From the NCBI GenBank assembly GCA_937950565.1, contig CALFCS010000151.1, forward strand, positions 1 to 27,431: a stretch of DNA of 27,431 nt, read 5' to 3'. Positions 15,108 through 23,623 of this stretch are shown here, one piece after another; within the stretch, counting starts at the first letter, position 1, and each line of letters begins with the position of its first letter. Under the pieces are notes generated by a model. It was not told the DNA's origin and did no database searches. It worked only from the letters and a program-made list of their open reading frames with translations. A program made the position numbers and the translations under genes. The DNA comes from an uncultured Lachnospiraceae bacterium. Its GTDB lineage: Bacteria > Bacillota > Clostridia > Lachnospirales > Lachnospiraceae.

Positions 15108-15113
15108 ATTATA
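15108..15113 (-). promoter_or_regulatory. Possible -10 box of the MBOAT operon
   Basis: A perfect TATAAT on the minus strand lies 105 bp before the MBOAT start codon. No good -35 is found 16-18 bp upstream (CAAGGT there), so it would need an activator or be a weak site. Confidence 0.35.
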
Positions 15114-15136
15114 CCTTTCTTAGATAATTCACCTTG

Positions 15137-15154
15137 TTTTTTTTTGGGGGGGGG
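15137..15154. repeat. T9-G9 homopolymer tract in the promoter region
   Basis: Nine T (15137-15145) are followed at once by nine G (15146-15154), upstream of -10-like TATATT/TATTAT at 15162-15169 and between the divergent MBOAT and surface-protein operons. Such tracts are prone to slipped-strand changes in length, which can alter promoter spacing. It is the only long G-run noticed in the window. Confidence 0.8.
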
Positions 15155-15177
15155 TGTAAACTATATTATGTATATAG

Positions 15178-15257
15178 TTAAACGTTTAAATAATGGGTGA
15201 TTTATGCCATTGAATATGATGTGTAAATAGAACTATACAATGAAATTAAACGTTTAA
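15178..15257 (+). promoter_or_regulatory. Surface-cluster promoter with two identical palindromic operators
   Basis: The 12-bp perfect palindrome TTAAACGTTTAA occurs at 15178-15189 and again at 15246-15257, centres 68 bp apart. Between them is a promoter: TTGAAT (15210-15215), 18-bp spacer, TATACA (15234-15239). The second palindrome sits at the predicted start, and the first follows another -10-like element (15162-15169). The central CG dyad with A/T arms resembles LacI/GalR-family or CcpA-like operators, so looping repression relieved by a sugar is plausible. No LacI gene is in the window. The 347-bp gap 15004-15350 holds no gene. Confidence 0.6.
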
Positions 15258-15350
15258 TATGCGGAACTTAATAATTGTGAGGTGATGTATGGAAGGGAAA
15301 GAGTAAAGAAAAGCTTTAAAAAGAACTATTAAAAACAAGGAGGATGCGAG

Positions 15351-18300
15351 ATGAAAAGAAACTTTTTAAGGAAGGGACTGTCCGTTTTGCTTGCAGCGGC
15401 ATTTGTGGTCAGTTCAGTTCCAGCAACGTCTCTGACTGCAGATGCGGCAGGAGAGACAGAGATAACCCCGGATAATTTGAATGAAAACACAAAATTATTT
15501 GATATGACCGGGTATACGGCTATTCCGGAAGGTTGGAGCGTAACAAGTGCAAATGAAGTATATTCGGATGGTACATACGATATATTGAAATTTGATATTG
15601 GAACAGTTCGTATGGGAAATGGTTACGGAAGAGATGCAGACTGGGTAGGAATCAAATTTAAAATGATTCCAGAGTCCATAGGGGATGCAGTTCTTCTGGA
15701 TGCGGATGGTAATAAAATAAGCGGTTATGTTTATGCAAATGGTAATAAGACTGACGATGGATTCTGGGTCGGAGATGGAGAACGAAGCCATGGTGGAACC
15801 AAGACCGATGCAAATGGCAATAATCGTCTTGCAAATTATCTCAAGACAGTAGCGACAGGAGATGCAACTCTTAACGCAGGTGCACTTACATTAAGAGGTA
15901 TTCCTTATGCTACATATGATGAATGTATTATTTTATTGAATAATGAAACCGGTACAGTAGATGGCTATGCTGGAGATTATTATACGGTTAAAACTTATGT
16001 TAAAGGGGTACATCTGACAACAGAATACTATAGCGGTCATTTTAATGGTATCGGTGGAATAGAAACAGGAAGCTTCTATCTTGGTGCAAATAATGCATAT
16101 CAATACTATGGCGAACTCCAGATTTTCGGTGGCGGTGTGAATAAGGCAAGCCTTGAGGAAGCTATTAATAGTGCGGAGCAGGCAGCTTATGTACAGGCCC
16201 GTTATACAGAAGAAAGCTGGAATACATATGCAGGCGCTCTTGCTAATGCAAAAAAAGTATTTGCAAATGAAGGCGCTACAAGAGAAGAAGTTGATGCAGC
16301 TGTTATAGCATTACAGACTGCAGAGGAAGGCATGAATTTGAAGCCGGCAATGATTGCAGATTTTACATTTGATGATGAGGCAACCGGCTTTTCAGGAGGC
16401 AATGCAGATGCAGCAGGAACATATCAATTAGCGGCAGTAGATGGGAGAAACGCAGTTTATTTAAACGGCGATAACGCTGAGTTCTTAAAGGTAACAGCCA
16501 AAGATGAAGGAAGTCTTTTAACAAGTGTAAAAGAAATGACTGTTTCTTACGATGCAAAACCAGATACGGGTGCTACGAACTGGGTATTTTATGCTGCGCC
16601 GAATGAAAATGCACAAACGAATCTGTTTGAACATTACATCGGAATTGTACAGATATTTAATGCCGAAACTACCACTGCTGAACGTTATAATAATTCAGGT
16701 GGCAGACCAGAAAATCCATCAGCTGTTACTGGAAAAGACTGGATGCATGTGGATGTTGTCTTTACGAAGGCAGAAACTATCCTCTATGTAAATGGAGTGG
16801 AGCAAAGCAGGATAGCCAGCAATTATGATCTGTCCGATATCTTAGGAAAAAACAGTATTTGTCAAATTGGAAAAGCGAACTGGGGTGGAGGAGAATATTA
16901 TAAAGGATGGCTGGATAATTACAAAATATATAATTATGCACTGACACCTGAACAGCTCAATAATGTACCAGTCAGCAGTCTTACAGTTACCGCAGATGGT
17001 GATACGGCTGAAGTAGCAATGGGAGAAACATTGCAGTTAACAGCAGCAGTTGAACCGGAAAATGCAACTTATCAGCTTTCATGGGAGTCTTTAAATCCTG
17101 AAGTTGCTACAGTGGATGAGAATGGACTTGTAACAGGAGTTGCAGTAGGAGAGGCAACAATAAAAGCTACAGCAACAGATCAGATGGGAACACAAACATC
17201 TGCAGAGATTACACTCACTGTAAAGAAAGACCTTGCAACGATAAAAGCGGAGGCAGTCACTGAGTTAGAGTCTTATAAGAATAAGGATGATTATCGAGCA
17301 GATGAGCAGGCAATTCTTGCATCATATATAGAAGCCGGGACGAAAGCTATTAATGCTGCAGAGACAGAAGATGCAGTCAAAGCTGCTCTTGAAGAAGCAA
17401 AGACTTCACTTGATGGTATCGCAACAGATTTGCGGTTGACAACAACAGAATACGAAATAGCAATGGGTGAAGCGGAAGAGGTTTTGTATTCATATAAAGA
17501 AGATGGCGGTTATTTGACCGAGCAAGATGAAGAAAGAATAGCTATTTTAGAAAAGGCATTAACAGAATATACATTATTAACGGAGAATGTTGATCTTTCG
17601 TCTGCAACTGCAAGTGAACTAAAAGATATTATGGCCTCTGTGAATACTCTTGTAGAGAAGGCTAAAGCTGATGTTGACGCACTTCCGACAGCGGCAGATT
17701 TGACGGTAACTGGTGTTTCCATCAAGGATGGTGCTGAGCTTGCAATACAGGTGGATACTACTTATACTCTTGGCGTTGATGTTACAGGAGGAGAAAAGGC
17801 AGATAAAACAGTGACATGGTCTTCAGATAATACAGCAGTAGCAACAGTAGCAGAGGACGGAACAGTAACTGCAGTCAGTGCGGGAACAGCCATTATTACT
17901 GCACAGGTAAAAGAAAATCCAGAGTCAGGAGAAGTTGTAGAAGCAACAATCACAATTACCGTTGAGCCAAGGAAATACGAGGTTCGCGTTAAAAATGGCG
18001 AAGCAGTTGAAAAAATTGGTGAATTTGAAGAGTGGACACTTGCGAAGGTAGAAGCGCCGGCAGCACCGGAAGGAAACAAATTTGCTTACTGGAAGACAAG
18101 CGAGGGTAAGATTGTATGTTATGCATCAAACTACAGCTTTTATGTAATGCAGGATGTAACACTTGTGCCTGTTTATGTAAAGGATGAAACAGCGGTTGAA
18201 GAGCAGGTTACAATCCTGTGTACGGCATCCTATAACAAATCAACGAAGAAGGTATCCTTTACGTCAAAGCGCTCTCTTCCTGTTGGATATACAGTAGTAA

Positions 18301-18563
18301 GCCATGGAGTTGTTATCACAGACAGCAAAGGATGGAACAATAATTTCAATCAGGATGCAGAGAAGCTTGTAATAGGCGCATCAAGGACGAAAAGATCAGT
18401 TGCCACAACAAAAGGACGTCTGGGGACTTATGTAGCCAGACTGGCATGCACCGCATCAGATACATGGTACGGAAGGGCTTATGTAACATATAAAGACAAG
18501 AATGGTGAGGAACATACCGTATACAGTGATGGAGTTGCCAGTTGTCAGGTAGATGTTAATTAG
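15351..18563 (+). CDS. Large secreted multidomain surface protein (LamG-like, FIVAR, Big_2)
   Basis: This 1070-residue exported protein has a signal peptide (residues 1-33, K-R-x-x-L-R-K then a hydrophobic core, cut after A-D-A). Residues 34-262 are beta-rich, W/G/Y-rich and not recognised. A FIVAR helical unit follows at about 264-325 (Y-T-E-E-S-W-N-T-Y), then a LamG/concanavalin-like lectin domain at about 328-540 (F-T-F-D-D-E near its start, I-L-Y-V-N-G and G-W-L-D-N-Y-K-I-Y-N-Y-A-L near its end). Next are a Big_2 Ig-like domain (541-625), two helical FIVAR-like spacers (630-780), a second Big_2 (784-868), a short beta repeat with F-A-Y-W-K-T and a C-terminal beta domain (930-1070). No LPxTG or SLH motif is seen, so anchoring is unclear. 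It probably binds or degrades a polysaccharide; no catalytic site can be named. Confidence 0.88.
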   Translation: MKRNFLRKGLSVLLAAAFVVSSVPATSLTADAAGETEITPDNLNENTKLFDMTGYTAIPEGWSVTSANEVYSDGTYDILKFDIGTVRMGNGYGRDADWVGIKFKMIPESIGDAVLLDADGNKISGYVYANGNKTDDGFWVGDGERSHGGTKTDANGNNRLANYLKTVATGDATLNAGALTLRGIPYATYDECIILLNNETGTVDGYAGDYYTVKTYVKGVHLTTEYYSGHFNGIGGIETGSFYLGANNAYQYYGELQIFGGGVNKASLEEAINSAEQAAYVQARYTEESWNTYAGALANAKKVFANEGATREEVDAAVIALQTAEEGMNLKPAMIADFTFDDEATGFSGGNADAAGTYQLAAVDGRNAVYLNGDNAEFLKVTAKDEGSLLTSVKEMTVSYDAKPDTGATNWVFYAAPNENAQTNLFEHYIGIVQIFNAETTTAERYNNSGGRPENPSAVTGKDWMHVDVVFTKAETILYVNGVEQSRIASNYDLSDILGKNSICQIGKANWGGGEYYKGWLDNYKIYNYALTPEQLNNVPVSSLTVTADGDTAEVAMGETLQLTAAVEPENATYQLSWESLNPEVATVDENGLVTGVAVGEATIKATATDQMGTQTSAEITLTVKKDLATIKAEAVTELESYKNKDDYRADEQAILASYIEAGTKAINAAETEDAVKAALEEAKTSLDGIATDLRLTTTEYEIAMGEAEEVLYSYKEDGGYLTEQDEERIAILEKALTEYTLLTENVDLSSATASELKDIMASVNTLVEKAKADVDALPTAADLTVTGVSIKDGAELAIQVDTTYTLGVDVTGGEKADKTVTWSSDNTAVATVAEDGTVTAVSAGTAIITAQVKENPESGEVVEATITITVEPRKYEVRVKNGEAVEKIGEFEEWTLAKVEAPAAPEGNKFAYWKTSEGKIVCYASNYSFYVMQDVTLVPVYVKDETAVEEQVTILCTASYNKSTKKVSFTSKRSLPVGYTVVSHGVVITDSKGWNNNFNQDAEKLVIGASRTKRSVATTKGRLGTYVARLACTASDTWYGRAYVTYKDKNGEEHTVYSDGVASCQVDVN

Positions 18564-18584
18564 GTTGGATAAGGAGGCACCGTA

Positions 18585-18725
18585 ATGAAAAAGAGATATA
18601 TACATCCGGAAGTAGATATTCTTCAATTCGGAGAAGAGGATATTATCAGGACATCAGGACCAGATAGTACAGAAGAGCTTGAAGTGAATGAGGGTAATTG
18701 GGAGTCTACAGACGGCTGGGATTAA
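18585..18725 (+). CDS. 46-residue acidic small protein, unclassified
   Basis: AAGGAGG sits 7 bases before an ATG that opens a 46-codon frame starting 21 nt after the big surface-protein gene, so it is probably co-transcribed. The basic start M-K-K-R-Y-I-H-P-E is followed by V-D-I-L-Q-F-G, the segment E-E-D-I-I-R-T-S-G-P and an acidic tail ending W-E-S-T-D-G-W-D. It has no Cys, no hydrophobic signal and no membrane span. The layout K-K-x-Y-x-x-P-E ... D-I-I-x-T-S-G recalls short uncharacterised proteins common in Clostridia, possibly leader or precursor-like peptides, but no modification gene is nearby. Function unknown. It is too short for most gene finders. Confidence 0.75.
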   Translation: MKKRYIHPEVDILQFGEEDIIRTSGPDSTEELEVNEGNWESTDGWD

Positions 18726-18782
18726 AAATAATTATTTATAACGCGAAATTGAATAAATAATAGTTCTAATAAAGCTTCGAAG

Positions 18783-18823
18783 GTCCGATTCCCAAACGAG
18801 AAGTTTTTCCAGGGGAATCGGAC
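18783..18823 (+). terminator. Hairpin separating the two surface operons
   Basis: GTCCGATTCCC (18783-18793) and GGGAATCGGAC (18813-18823) pair perfectly over 11 bp around a 19-nt loop that holds a further AAAC/GTTT stem. It lies 57 bp after the small-protein stop. The 3' flank TTCTGTTG is only moderately T-rich, so it may terminate or attenuate. The gap 18726-18892 otherwise shows nothing clear. Confidence 0.55.
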
Positions 18824-18892
18824 TTCTGTTGTAGATAACAGGAAGAGAAGAAATTAGAGAGATGGAAGAAAACGAAAGGAAGGATTGGAAAT

Positions 18893-19078
18893 TTGAGAAA
18901 AAGATTTATTTGTCTGGTTATGATTTCTGTGATGGCTGTTTCATTTGCAGGATGCCACGATAAGAAGGCAGAGGAGGACACCTCCGGACAAACACAGGAA
19001 GAAACCGAGGACGGTGAGGAAGCAGACGAGGGAGTTACCGAGGAATTTGAGGAAGGTGGATTTGGTGATTTTGAATAA
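18893..19078 (+). CDS. Acidic mini-lipoprotein
   Basis: This 61-residue protein starts at TTG, with AGGA 8 bases before it. R-K-R is followed by a hydrophobic stretch and a lipobox, S-F-A-G-C with Cys20, so it should be lipidated and held on the outer face of the membrane. The mature chain of 41 residues is almost entirely acidic (E/D/G-rich, ending F-G-D-F-E) with no fold that can be named. It lies 13 nt before the giant hydrolase gene and is likely first in that operon. It might bind metal, act as a spacer or interact with a basic partner; all are guesses. The TTG start lowers certainty, but the lipobox is convincing. Confidence 0.78.
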   Translation: MRKRFICLVMISVMAVSFAGCHDKKAEEDTSGQTQEETEDGEEADEGVTEEFEEGGFGDFE

Positions 19079-19091
19079 AAAGGAGAGAAAA

Positions 19092-22000
19092 ATGCGATTC
19101 AAAAAAGCAGTATCTGCTGTTCTTATGGCGGCAATGACAATCGGTTCGCTGTCCGGCCTGTCTGTACAGAAGGTTCATGCGGCGCAGAGCAGCGTGCCGA
19201 CACTGACTGTGGATATGACGCCGGAGGTGGAGCGGGGATTGAAGCATGGGGCTTCCGGCTGGCTGTACGGGCAGGGTGATGACAATGTGCCAACAACGAA
19301 TATGATGACTCCACTGAAACCGCATACGGCAGTGCAGAAAGCGCCTTATGGAATGCAGCATCCGAATGGAGACACACTGGATATTGCAGATTCATTTTTT
19401 AATTCCGGAGGGCAGGACATTCAGATCTATGTGCCGGATTATTATGCGCTTTGGTTTTATGAGTTCAGCTCAACGGAAGAATATCTGGATATTTTGAAGA
19501 TGCAGGTACAGGCTTGTATTGATAAGGGGATTGAAGACAGGGTTTCCTGGGTGCTCTATAATGAGCCGAAGGACTACTGGCTTGGCGGTTCCTATACAGA
19601 TCCTGAGACCGGGACAGTTTCTACCGGATGGGACAGCCTGAACTGGTTCTGGGAGGATATGTATCAGACTGTTGTAAAAGTATATAAAGACAATGGAGTA
19701 AAAAGCAAGCCCCGGTTCGTTGGATTAAATCTCATGGTATACGATGAGAATGTCATGGATAATTATATCAAGTTCTGTGTGGAGAGGGATTGTATGCCGG
19801 ATGTGATAGCATGGCATGACCTTGCAACATGGCAGTTTGATAATTTTGAGAAAGAATACAGGCATTACCGGAGCCTTGAGAAGAAATACGGGATTGAGAC
19901 TCCGCGTGAGATTGTCATCAATGAATATGACGATCAGTATGAATGTGCATCTCCGGGAGACATGGTCCGCTGGATTGGTCTGCTGGAGGAATACAATGTA
20001 TCCGGCTGTACAGCGTACTGGCATTTTTCCAATCATCTGAATGGCCTTGCGGCAGATAATAATGAAGGAAATGGTGCATGGTGGCTGTATAAATGGTATG
20101 GCGATATGTCCGGTCAGTATCTTCCAATCCAGGTGTCAAATGCAGAAAAAAATGATTTTTATGGAACAGCTTCTCTGGATAATAATAAGAAAAGCGCCAA
20201 TGTCGTTTTTGGTGGCGTAAATGGCTCGGGTAATGTCGTATTAGATGAGATTGACAAGACAGAGACTTTTAAAGGCGCAGACAAAGTACATATTAAGCTT
20301 GAGTCGACCGATTATACTGGTTTTCATGGTGCGGCGGAAGAGCCAAGAGTTGTAAAGGAAGGCGCTGTTAAGGTTGTGGACGGGAAAGCGGTTATCCCTC
20401 TTTCTGATATGCTGGATATGAGCGGATACCGTATCACTGTAACAAAGGCTACAAAGGATGAGCCGGAAGGCTTCTTAAGCAGTACATGGAAAGAGCAGTA
20501 TGAAGCGGAGGAAGGCGCTTTATTTGGCGGAGCGGCACTTTCTCAGGAGACGAGAAATGCATGTTCCGGAAAGAGTAAAGTAGGCTGGATCTGGGGTCCG
20601 CAGGACGGTGTGGATATACAGGTCACAGTTCCAAAGGATGGATATTATAAATACGACATGGTCTATACAGCCGGAAATGGGTGCAATACTGCTAATCCGG
20701 AAGAGAATACACCATATACAGCCTATCAGAATCTGCTGATTGACGGAAAGCAGACAGAGACTATGGTGCTTCCCACAACATTTGGATTTCAACTGGGCGG
20801 CATGTACAGCACATGGCTCCAGTTAAGTGCGGGTACGCATACAATTCGGATTGTCGGTACGGACCAGCTCCGCTCGGCAGACGTGGATTGTATTTATCTG
20901 ACTTACAAGGGGCCGGAAAAGAGTGATACAGAATTTCACAAAGTTTATGAGGCAGAGCTTGCCGAATTCAATGAATTAATTGGAAATAAGACATCGCTTA
21001 CGACGAAGCGAGAGGGAAATGTGGATTATGTATCTGGTCTGGAGAAAACAAGTGTGACAAAAGGCGGCGGATTAAGAGTCAATGTGATTGTGCCGGAAAA
21101 TGGTATGTATACATTAAAGCTGCGCTATGCATCTGAGACAGCGGCAAAGGCAGGTATTTACCAGGGAAATGATGCGGTAAACCTGAATCACCTGATTGCG
21201 GAAACTGCACTGGAGGATACAAAGAATAAATGGAACAATGCATACCAGACTGTATTTTTACAGAAAGGAATTAATATTATTGATATTGATACGGATGCAA
21301 AGATCCGGCTGGATTATATAGAAGTATCCCAGATGACGACAGAGGCTGCCACGGTTGTTGAGGCGGAAAGCGGAGCATTTACGGGAGAGGCTTCTATTGG
21401 AAGGAATGATGCTGTGAAAACTTTTGCTTCCGGCGGCGGTTATGTGGCGGGTATCAAGGCGGCAAATGATGTAGAGCTGATTGAGCCAGGTGACCCGGAG
21501 TTCGAGATTTACGGACGCAGCCGTTTCGTAGACCTCGGGGAGGCAGAAGACAAGAACAGTCTGACGATTACAGTTGATGTACCGCAGGCAGGGAAGTATA
21601 ACATGGCTGTCTATCAGTCCAATGGCGAGCTGTTCGGGAAACATGATTATAATGCACAGATGACAGAGCGTTATGCGTCCTTCTCTGTTAATGGCGGTAA
21701 GGCAGAGAAAACGGTATTCCGGAATACATACAGTGACGAGACTTTCCGTTCCCAGGTGATTCCGGTAACATTAAAGGCCGGAAAGAATACGATTCAGATT
21801 TATAATGACAATTCCAAAATTGTTACAAATGGTATTCATAAAGGCGGGGACAGAATCCCGGCAAATATTGATTATCATGTGCTGGTGAATTATACACCGA
21901 ACTTTGATAAGTTTGAATTTTACCCAATGACAGCAGAAACACCGGAGATGGAAGATGCATTTCGTGTGTCATGCGCTTCTTCCAGCGGCGGTCAGATTGT

Positions 22001-23597
22001 ATCTGACAAAGTAAGAGTGAAGGCAGGGGATACGGTTCGTCTGGAATTCAATCCGGACGAAGATGCAGTATTAAAAGATGCGGCGGTAAATGGCAGGAGC
22101 ATTATGGACATTTTGGACAAGAACGGTGGTGTATATGTTCTGACGGATGTCCAGGATAATGTGGAAGTGACTGGTGTATTTGAAAAGACAGAGCCGGCTC
22201 TGGTATATTCTGTTAACTGTGGAGATATTAATCCGAAGACCTTAAGTCCGGGAGATGTATTTGGAAAGAATCATAGTGCGACGGACCAGTTCTATGGCGT
22301 GGATGCAAAGACCGGGAAAAAATGGGGTGTTATCGATACTTATAAGGCAAATGCGGATTTTCCGGATTGGCCGATGGGAGAGAAGACATGGCCGTGTGAA
22401 AATGATGGAGTAACGGATGAATCTCCAAGAAGTAAATCTTTCCGGTTTGCGAAGGATCAGGCGGTGACAGATATAGGAGTCATCTATAGATTTGAACTGG
22501 AAGCGAATAAGACTTACAATCTGGAGCTTGGCTTTTATATTCCGGAATTCTGGACGAATCCGGATTATCCAAGAACAATGAAGCTGGTCATTAACGGCAG
22601 TGTATTGCCGGGATATGAGAATTTTACGGCCAGCAATGATTCCAATGCGCCATATGTGATAAAGACGATGGCATCGGCAGATGCAGATGGAAATCTTGAA
22701 GTGCAGATTGGACATGCGGCAAATGCAGTATGGGGTCCCGGCGTCAGCTACATTGATATCAGAGAAACTCCGGAAAAGATAAACGCAGACAAAGAAAAGA
22801 AGGAGCTGCAGAAGTTAGTAGAAGCATGTGGAAAGTTAGAGCAAGGGAACTATACGGATGAAAGCTGGAATGCATTTATAAATGCACTGGAAAATGCGAG
22901 ATATGCATTGGAGAGCGAGCGGTTTGACAGTAATGCGGTCCGTGCGGCGGAAAAGAAACTTTCGGACGCAAAGGAAGCGCTGAAAGAGAAGCCGGATGAT
23001 CCGGTACCGATACCAGAGCTTCCATATGTGGATGTCGAAGAAGGCGCATGGTATTATGATGCGGTTGCTTACAATTATGAGAAGAAGACCATGACAGGAT
23101 TGGATAAAACGCATTTCGGGCCGGCAGATACACTCGTAAGAGCACAGTTTGCGGCAGTGCTTCACAAGATGAACAAGGAAGTGGAAATGGAGTATACAGA
23201 TATTTTCGCTGATGTAACGGAGCCTGACTGGTTTAAGGATGCTGTTCTGTGGGCGGCAGATAAGAAGATTGTCACCGGATATACAGGAACGGAGATGTTT
23301 GGGCCAAACGACCCGGTAACCCGTTCCCAGATGGCAACAATGATGTACCGTTATGCAAAGGATTATAAGGAATATGATGTGAAAGCAGATGGCGATTACA
23401 GTGCATTCCCGGATGCAGGAGATGTGCAGGAATTCGCAGTAGATGCTATGAAGTGGGCAGTGTCCGAAGGAATCATCACAGGAAAGACCTTTGAAGGACA
23501 GCCGGAAGGCAAGCTGTTCCTTGACCCGCAGGGAAGCGCAAACCGTGCGGAATGCGCAACGATTATCCAGAGATTTATGGAAAAATATGAAAAATAA
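19092..23597 (+). CDS. SLH-anchored giant glycoside hydrolase (GH39-like, clan GH-A) with carbohydrate-binding modules
   Basis: This 1501-residue surface enzyme begins with a signal peptide (residues 1-30, ending V-H-A-A). A TIM-barrel catalytic domain follows at about 35-430, with the acid/base Glu158 in W-V-L-Y-N-E-P and probable nucleophile Glu278 in I-V-I-N-E-Y-D, a clan GH-A layout closest by eye to GH39. Next come three CBM6/35-like modules starting near 468 (Y-E-A-E-E-G), 617 (Y-E-A-E-L) and 754 (V-E-A-E-S-G). Then a G-G-x-I-V-S beta repeat (956-1035), a malectin-like domain with V-N-C-G-D-I-N (1036-1225), a FIVAR helix pair (1233-1300) and three SLH domains (1310-1501) that bind cell-wall polymer. 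AAAAGGAG marks the start at 19092; the frame is open further upstream without signal. Substrate is unknown, likely a plant or host glycan. Confidence 0.92.
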   Translation: MRFKKAVSAVLMAAMTIGSLSGLSVQKVHAAQSSVPTLTVDMTPEVERGLKHGASGWLYGQGDDNVPTTNMMTPLKPHTAVQKAPYGMQHPNGDTLDIADSFFNSGGQDIQIYVPDYYALWFYEFSSTEEYLDILKMQVQACIDKGIEDRVSWVLYNEPKDYWLGGSYTDPETGTVSTGWDSLNWFWEDMYQTVVKVYKDNGVKSKPRFVGLNLMVYDENVMDNYIKFCVERDCMPDVIAWHDLATWQFDNFEKEYRHYRSLEKKYGIETPREIVINEYDDQYECASPGDMVRWIGLLEEYNVSGCTAYWHFSNHLNGLAADNNEGNGAWWLYKWYGDMSGQYLPIQVSNAEKNDFYGTASLDNNKKSANVVFGGVNGSGNVVLDEIDKTETFKGADKVHIKLESTDYTGFHGAAEEPRVVKEGAVKVVDGKAVIPLSDMLDMSGYRITVTKATKDEPEGFLSSTWKEQYEAEEGALFGGAALSQETRNACSGKSKVGWIWGPQDGVDIQVTVPKDGYYKYDMVYTAGNGCNTANPEENTPYTAYQNLLIDGKQTETMVLPTTFGFQLGGMYSTWLQLSAGTHTIRIVGTDQLRSADVDCIYLTYKGPEKSDTEFHKVYEAELAEFNELIGNKTSLTTKREGNVDYVSGLEKTSVTKGGGLRVNVIVPENGMYTLKLRYASETAAKAGIYQGNDAVNLNHLIAETALEDTKNKWNNAYQTVFLQKGINIIDIDTDAKIRLDYIEVSQMTTEAATVVEAESGAFTGEASIGRNDAVKTFASGGGYVAGIKAANDVELIEPGDPEFEIYGRSRFVDLGEAEDKNSLTITVDVPQAGKYNMAVYQSNGELFGKHDYNAQMTERYASFSVNGGKAEKTVFRNTYSDETFRSQVIPVTLKAGKNTIQIYNDNSKIVTNGIHKGGDRIPANIDYHVLVNYTPNFDKFEFYPMTAETPEMEDAFRVSCASSSGGQIVSDKVRVKAGDTVRLEFNPDEDAVLKDAAVNGRSIMDILDKNGGVYVLTDVQDNVEVTGVFEKTEPALVYSVNCGDINPKTLSPGDVFGKNHSATDQFYGVDAKTGKKWGVIDTYKANADFPDWPMGEKTWPCENDGVTDESPRSKSFRFAKDQAVTDIGVIYRFELEANKTYNLELGFYIPEFWTNPDYPRTMKLVINGSVLPGYENFTASNDSNAPYVIKTMASADADGNLEVQIGHAANAVWGPGVSYIDIRETPEKINADKEKKELQKLVEACGKLEQGNYTDESWNAFINALENARYALESERFDSNAVRAAEKKLSDAKEALKEKPDDPVPIPELPYVDVEEGAWYYDAVAYNYEKKTMTGLDKTHFGPADTLVRAQFAAVLHKMNKEVEMEYTDIFADVTEPDWFKDAVLWAADKKIVTGYTGTEMFGPNDPVTRSQMATMMYRYAKDYKEYDVKADGDYSAFPDAGDVQEFAVDAMKWAVSEGIITGKTFEGQPEGKLFLDPQGSANRAECATIIQRFMEKYEK
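23016..23100 (+). repeat. SLH-coding direct repeat, copy 1 of 2
   Basis: This 85-bp segment coding the start of the first SLH domain recurs at 27347-27431 with five mismatches, the last 55 bp being identical. The second copy touches the window end, so the repeat may extend further. Confidence 0.9.
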
Positions 23598-23623
23598 TGA
23601 AAAATTACAGGAGAATAGAAAAT

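Noticed and set aside
15121..15350. Riboswitch or T-box in the 347-bp intergenic region
   Set aside because: No conserved aptamer or antiterminator motif was seen; palindromes and homopolymer explain the region better.
18783..18823. tRNA-like element with GATTCCC arm
   Set aside because: No cloverleaf, anticodon stem or CCA-end pairing; it is a simple long hairpin.
18862..18963. 33-codon frame starting ATG overlapping the lipoprotein start
   Set aside because: The lipobox frame from TTG is far more convincing; this one has no recognisable signal.
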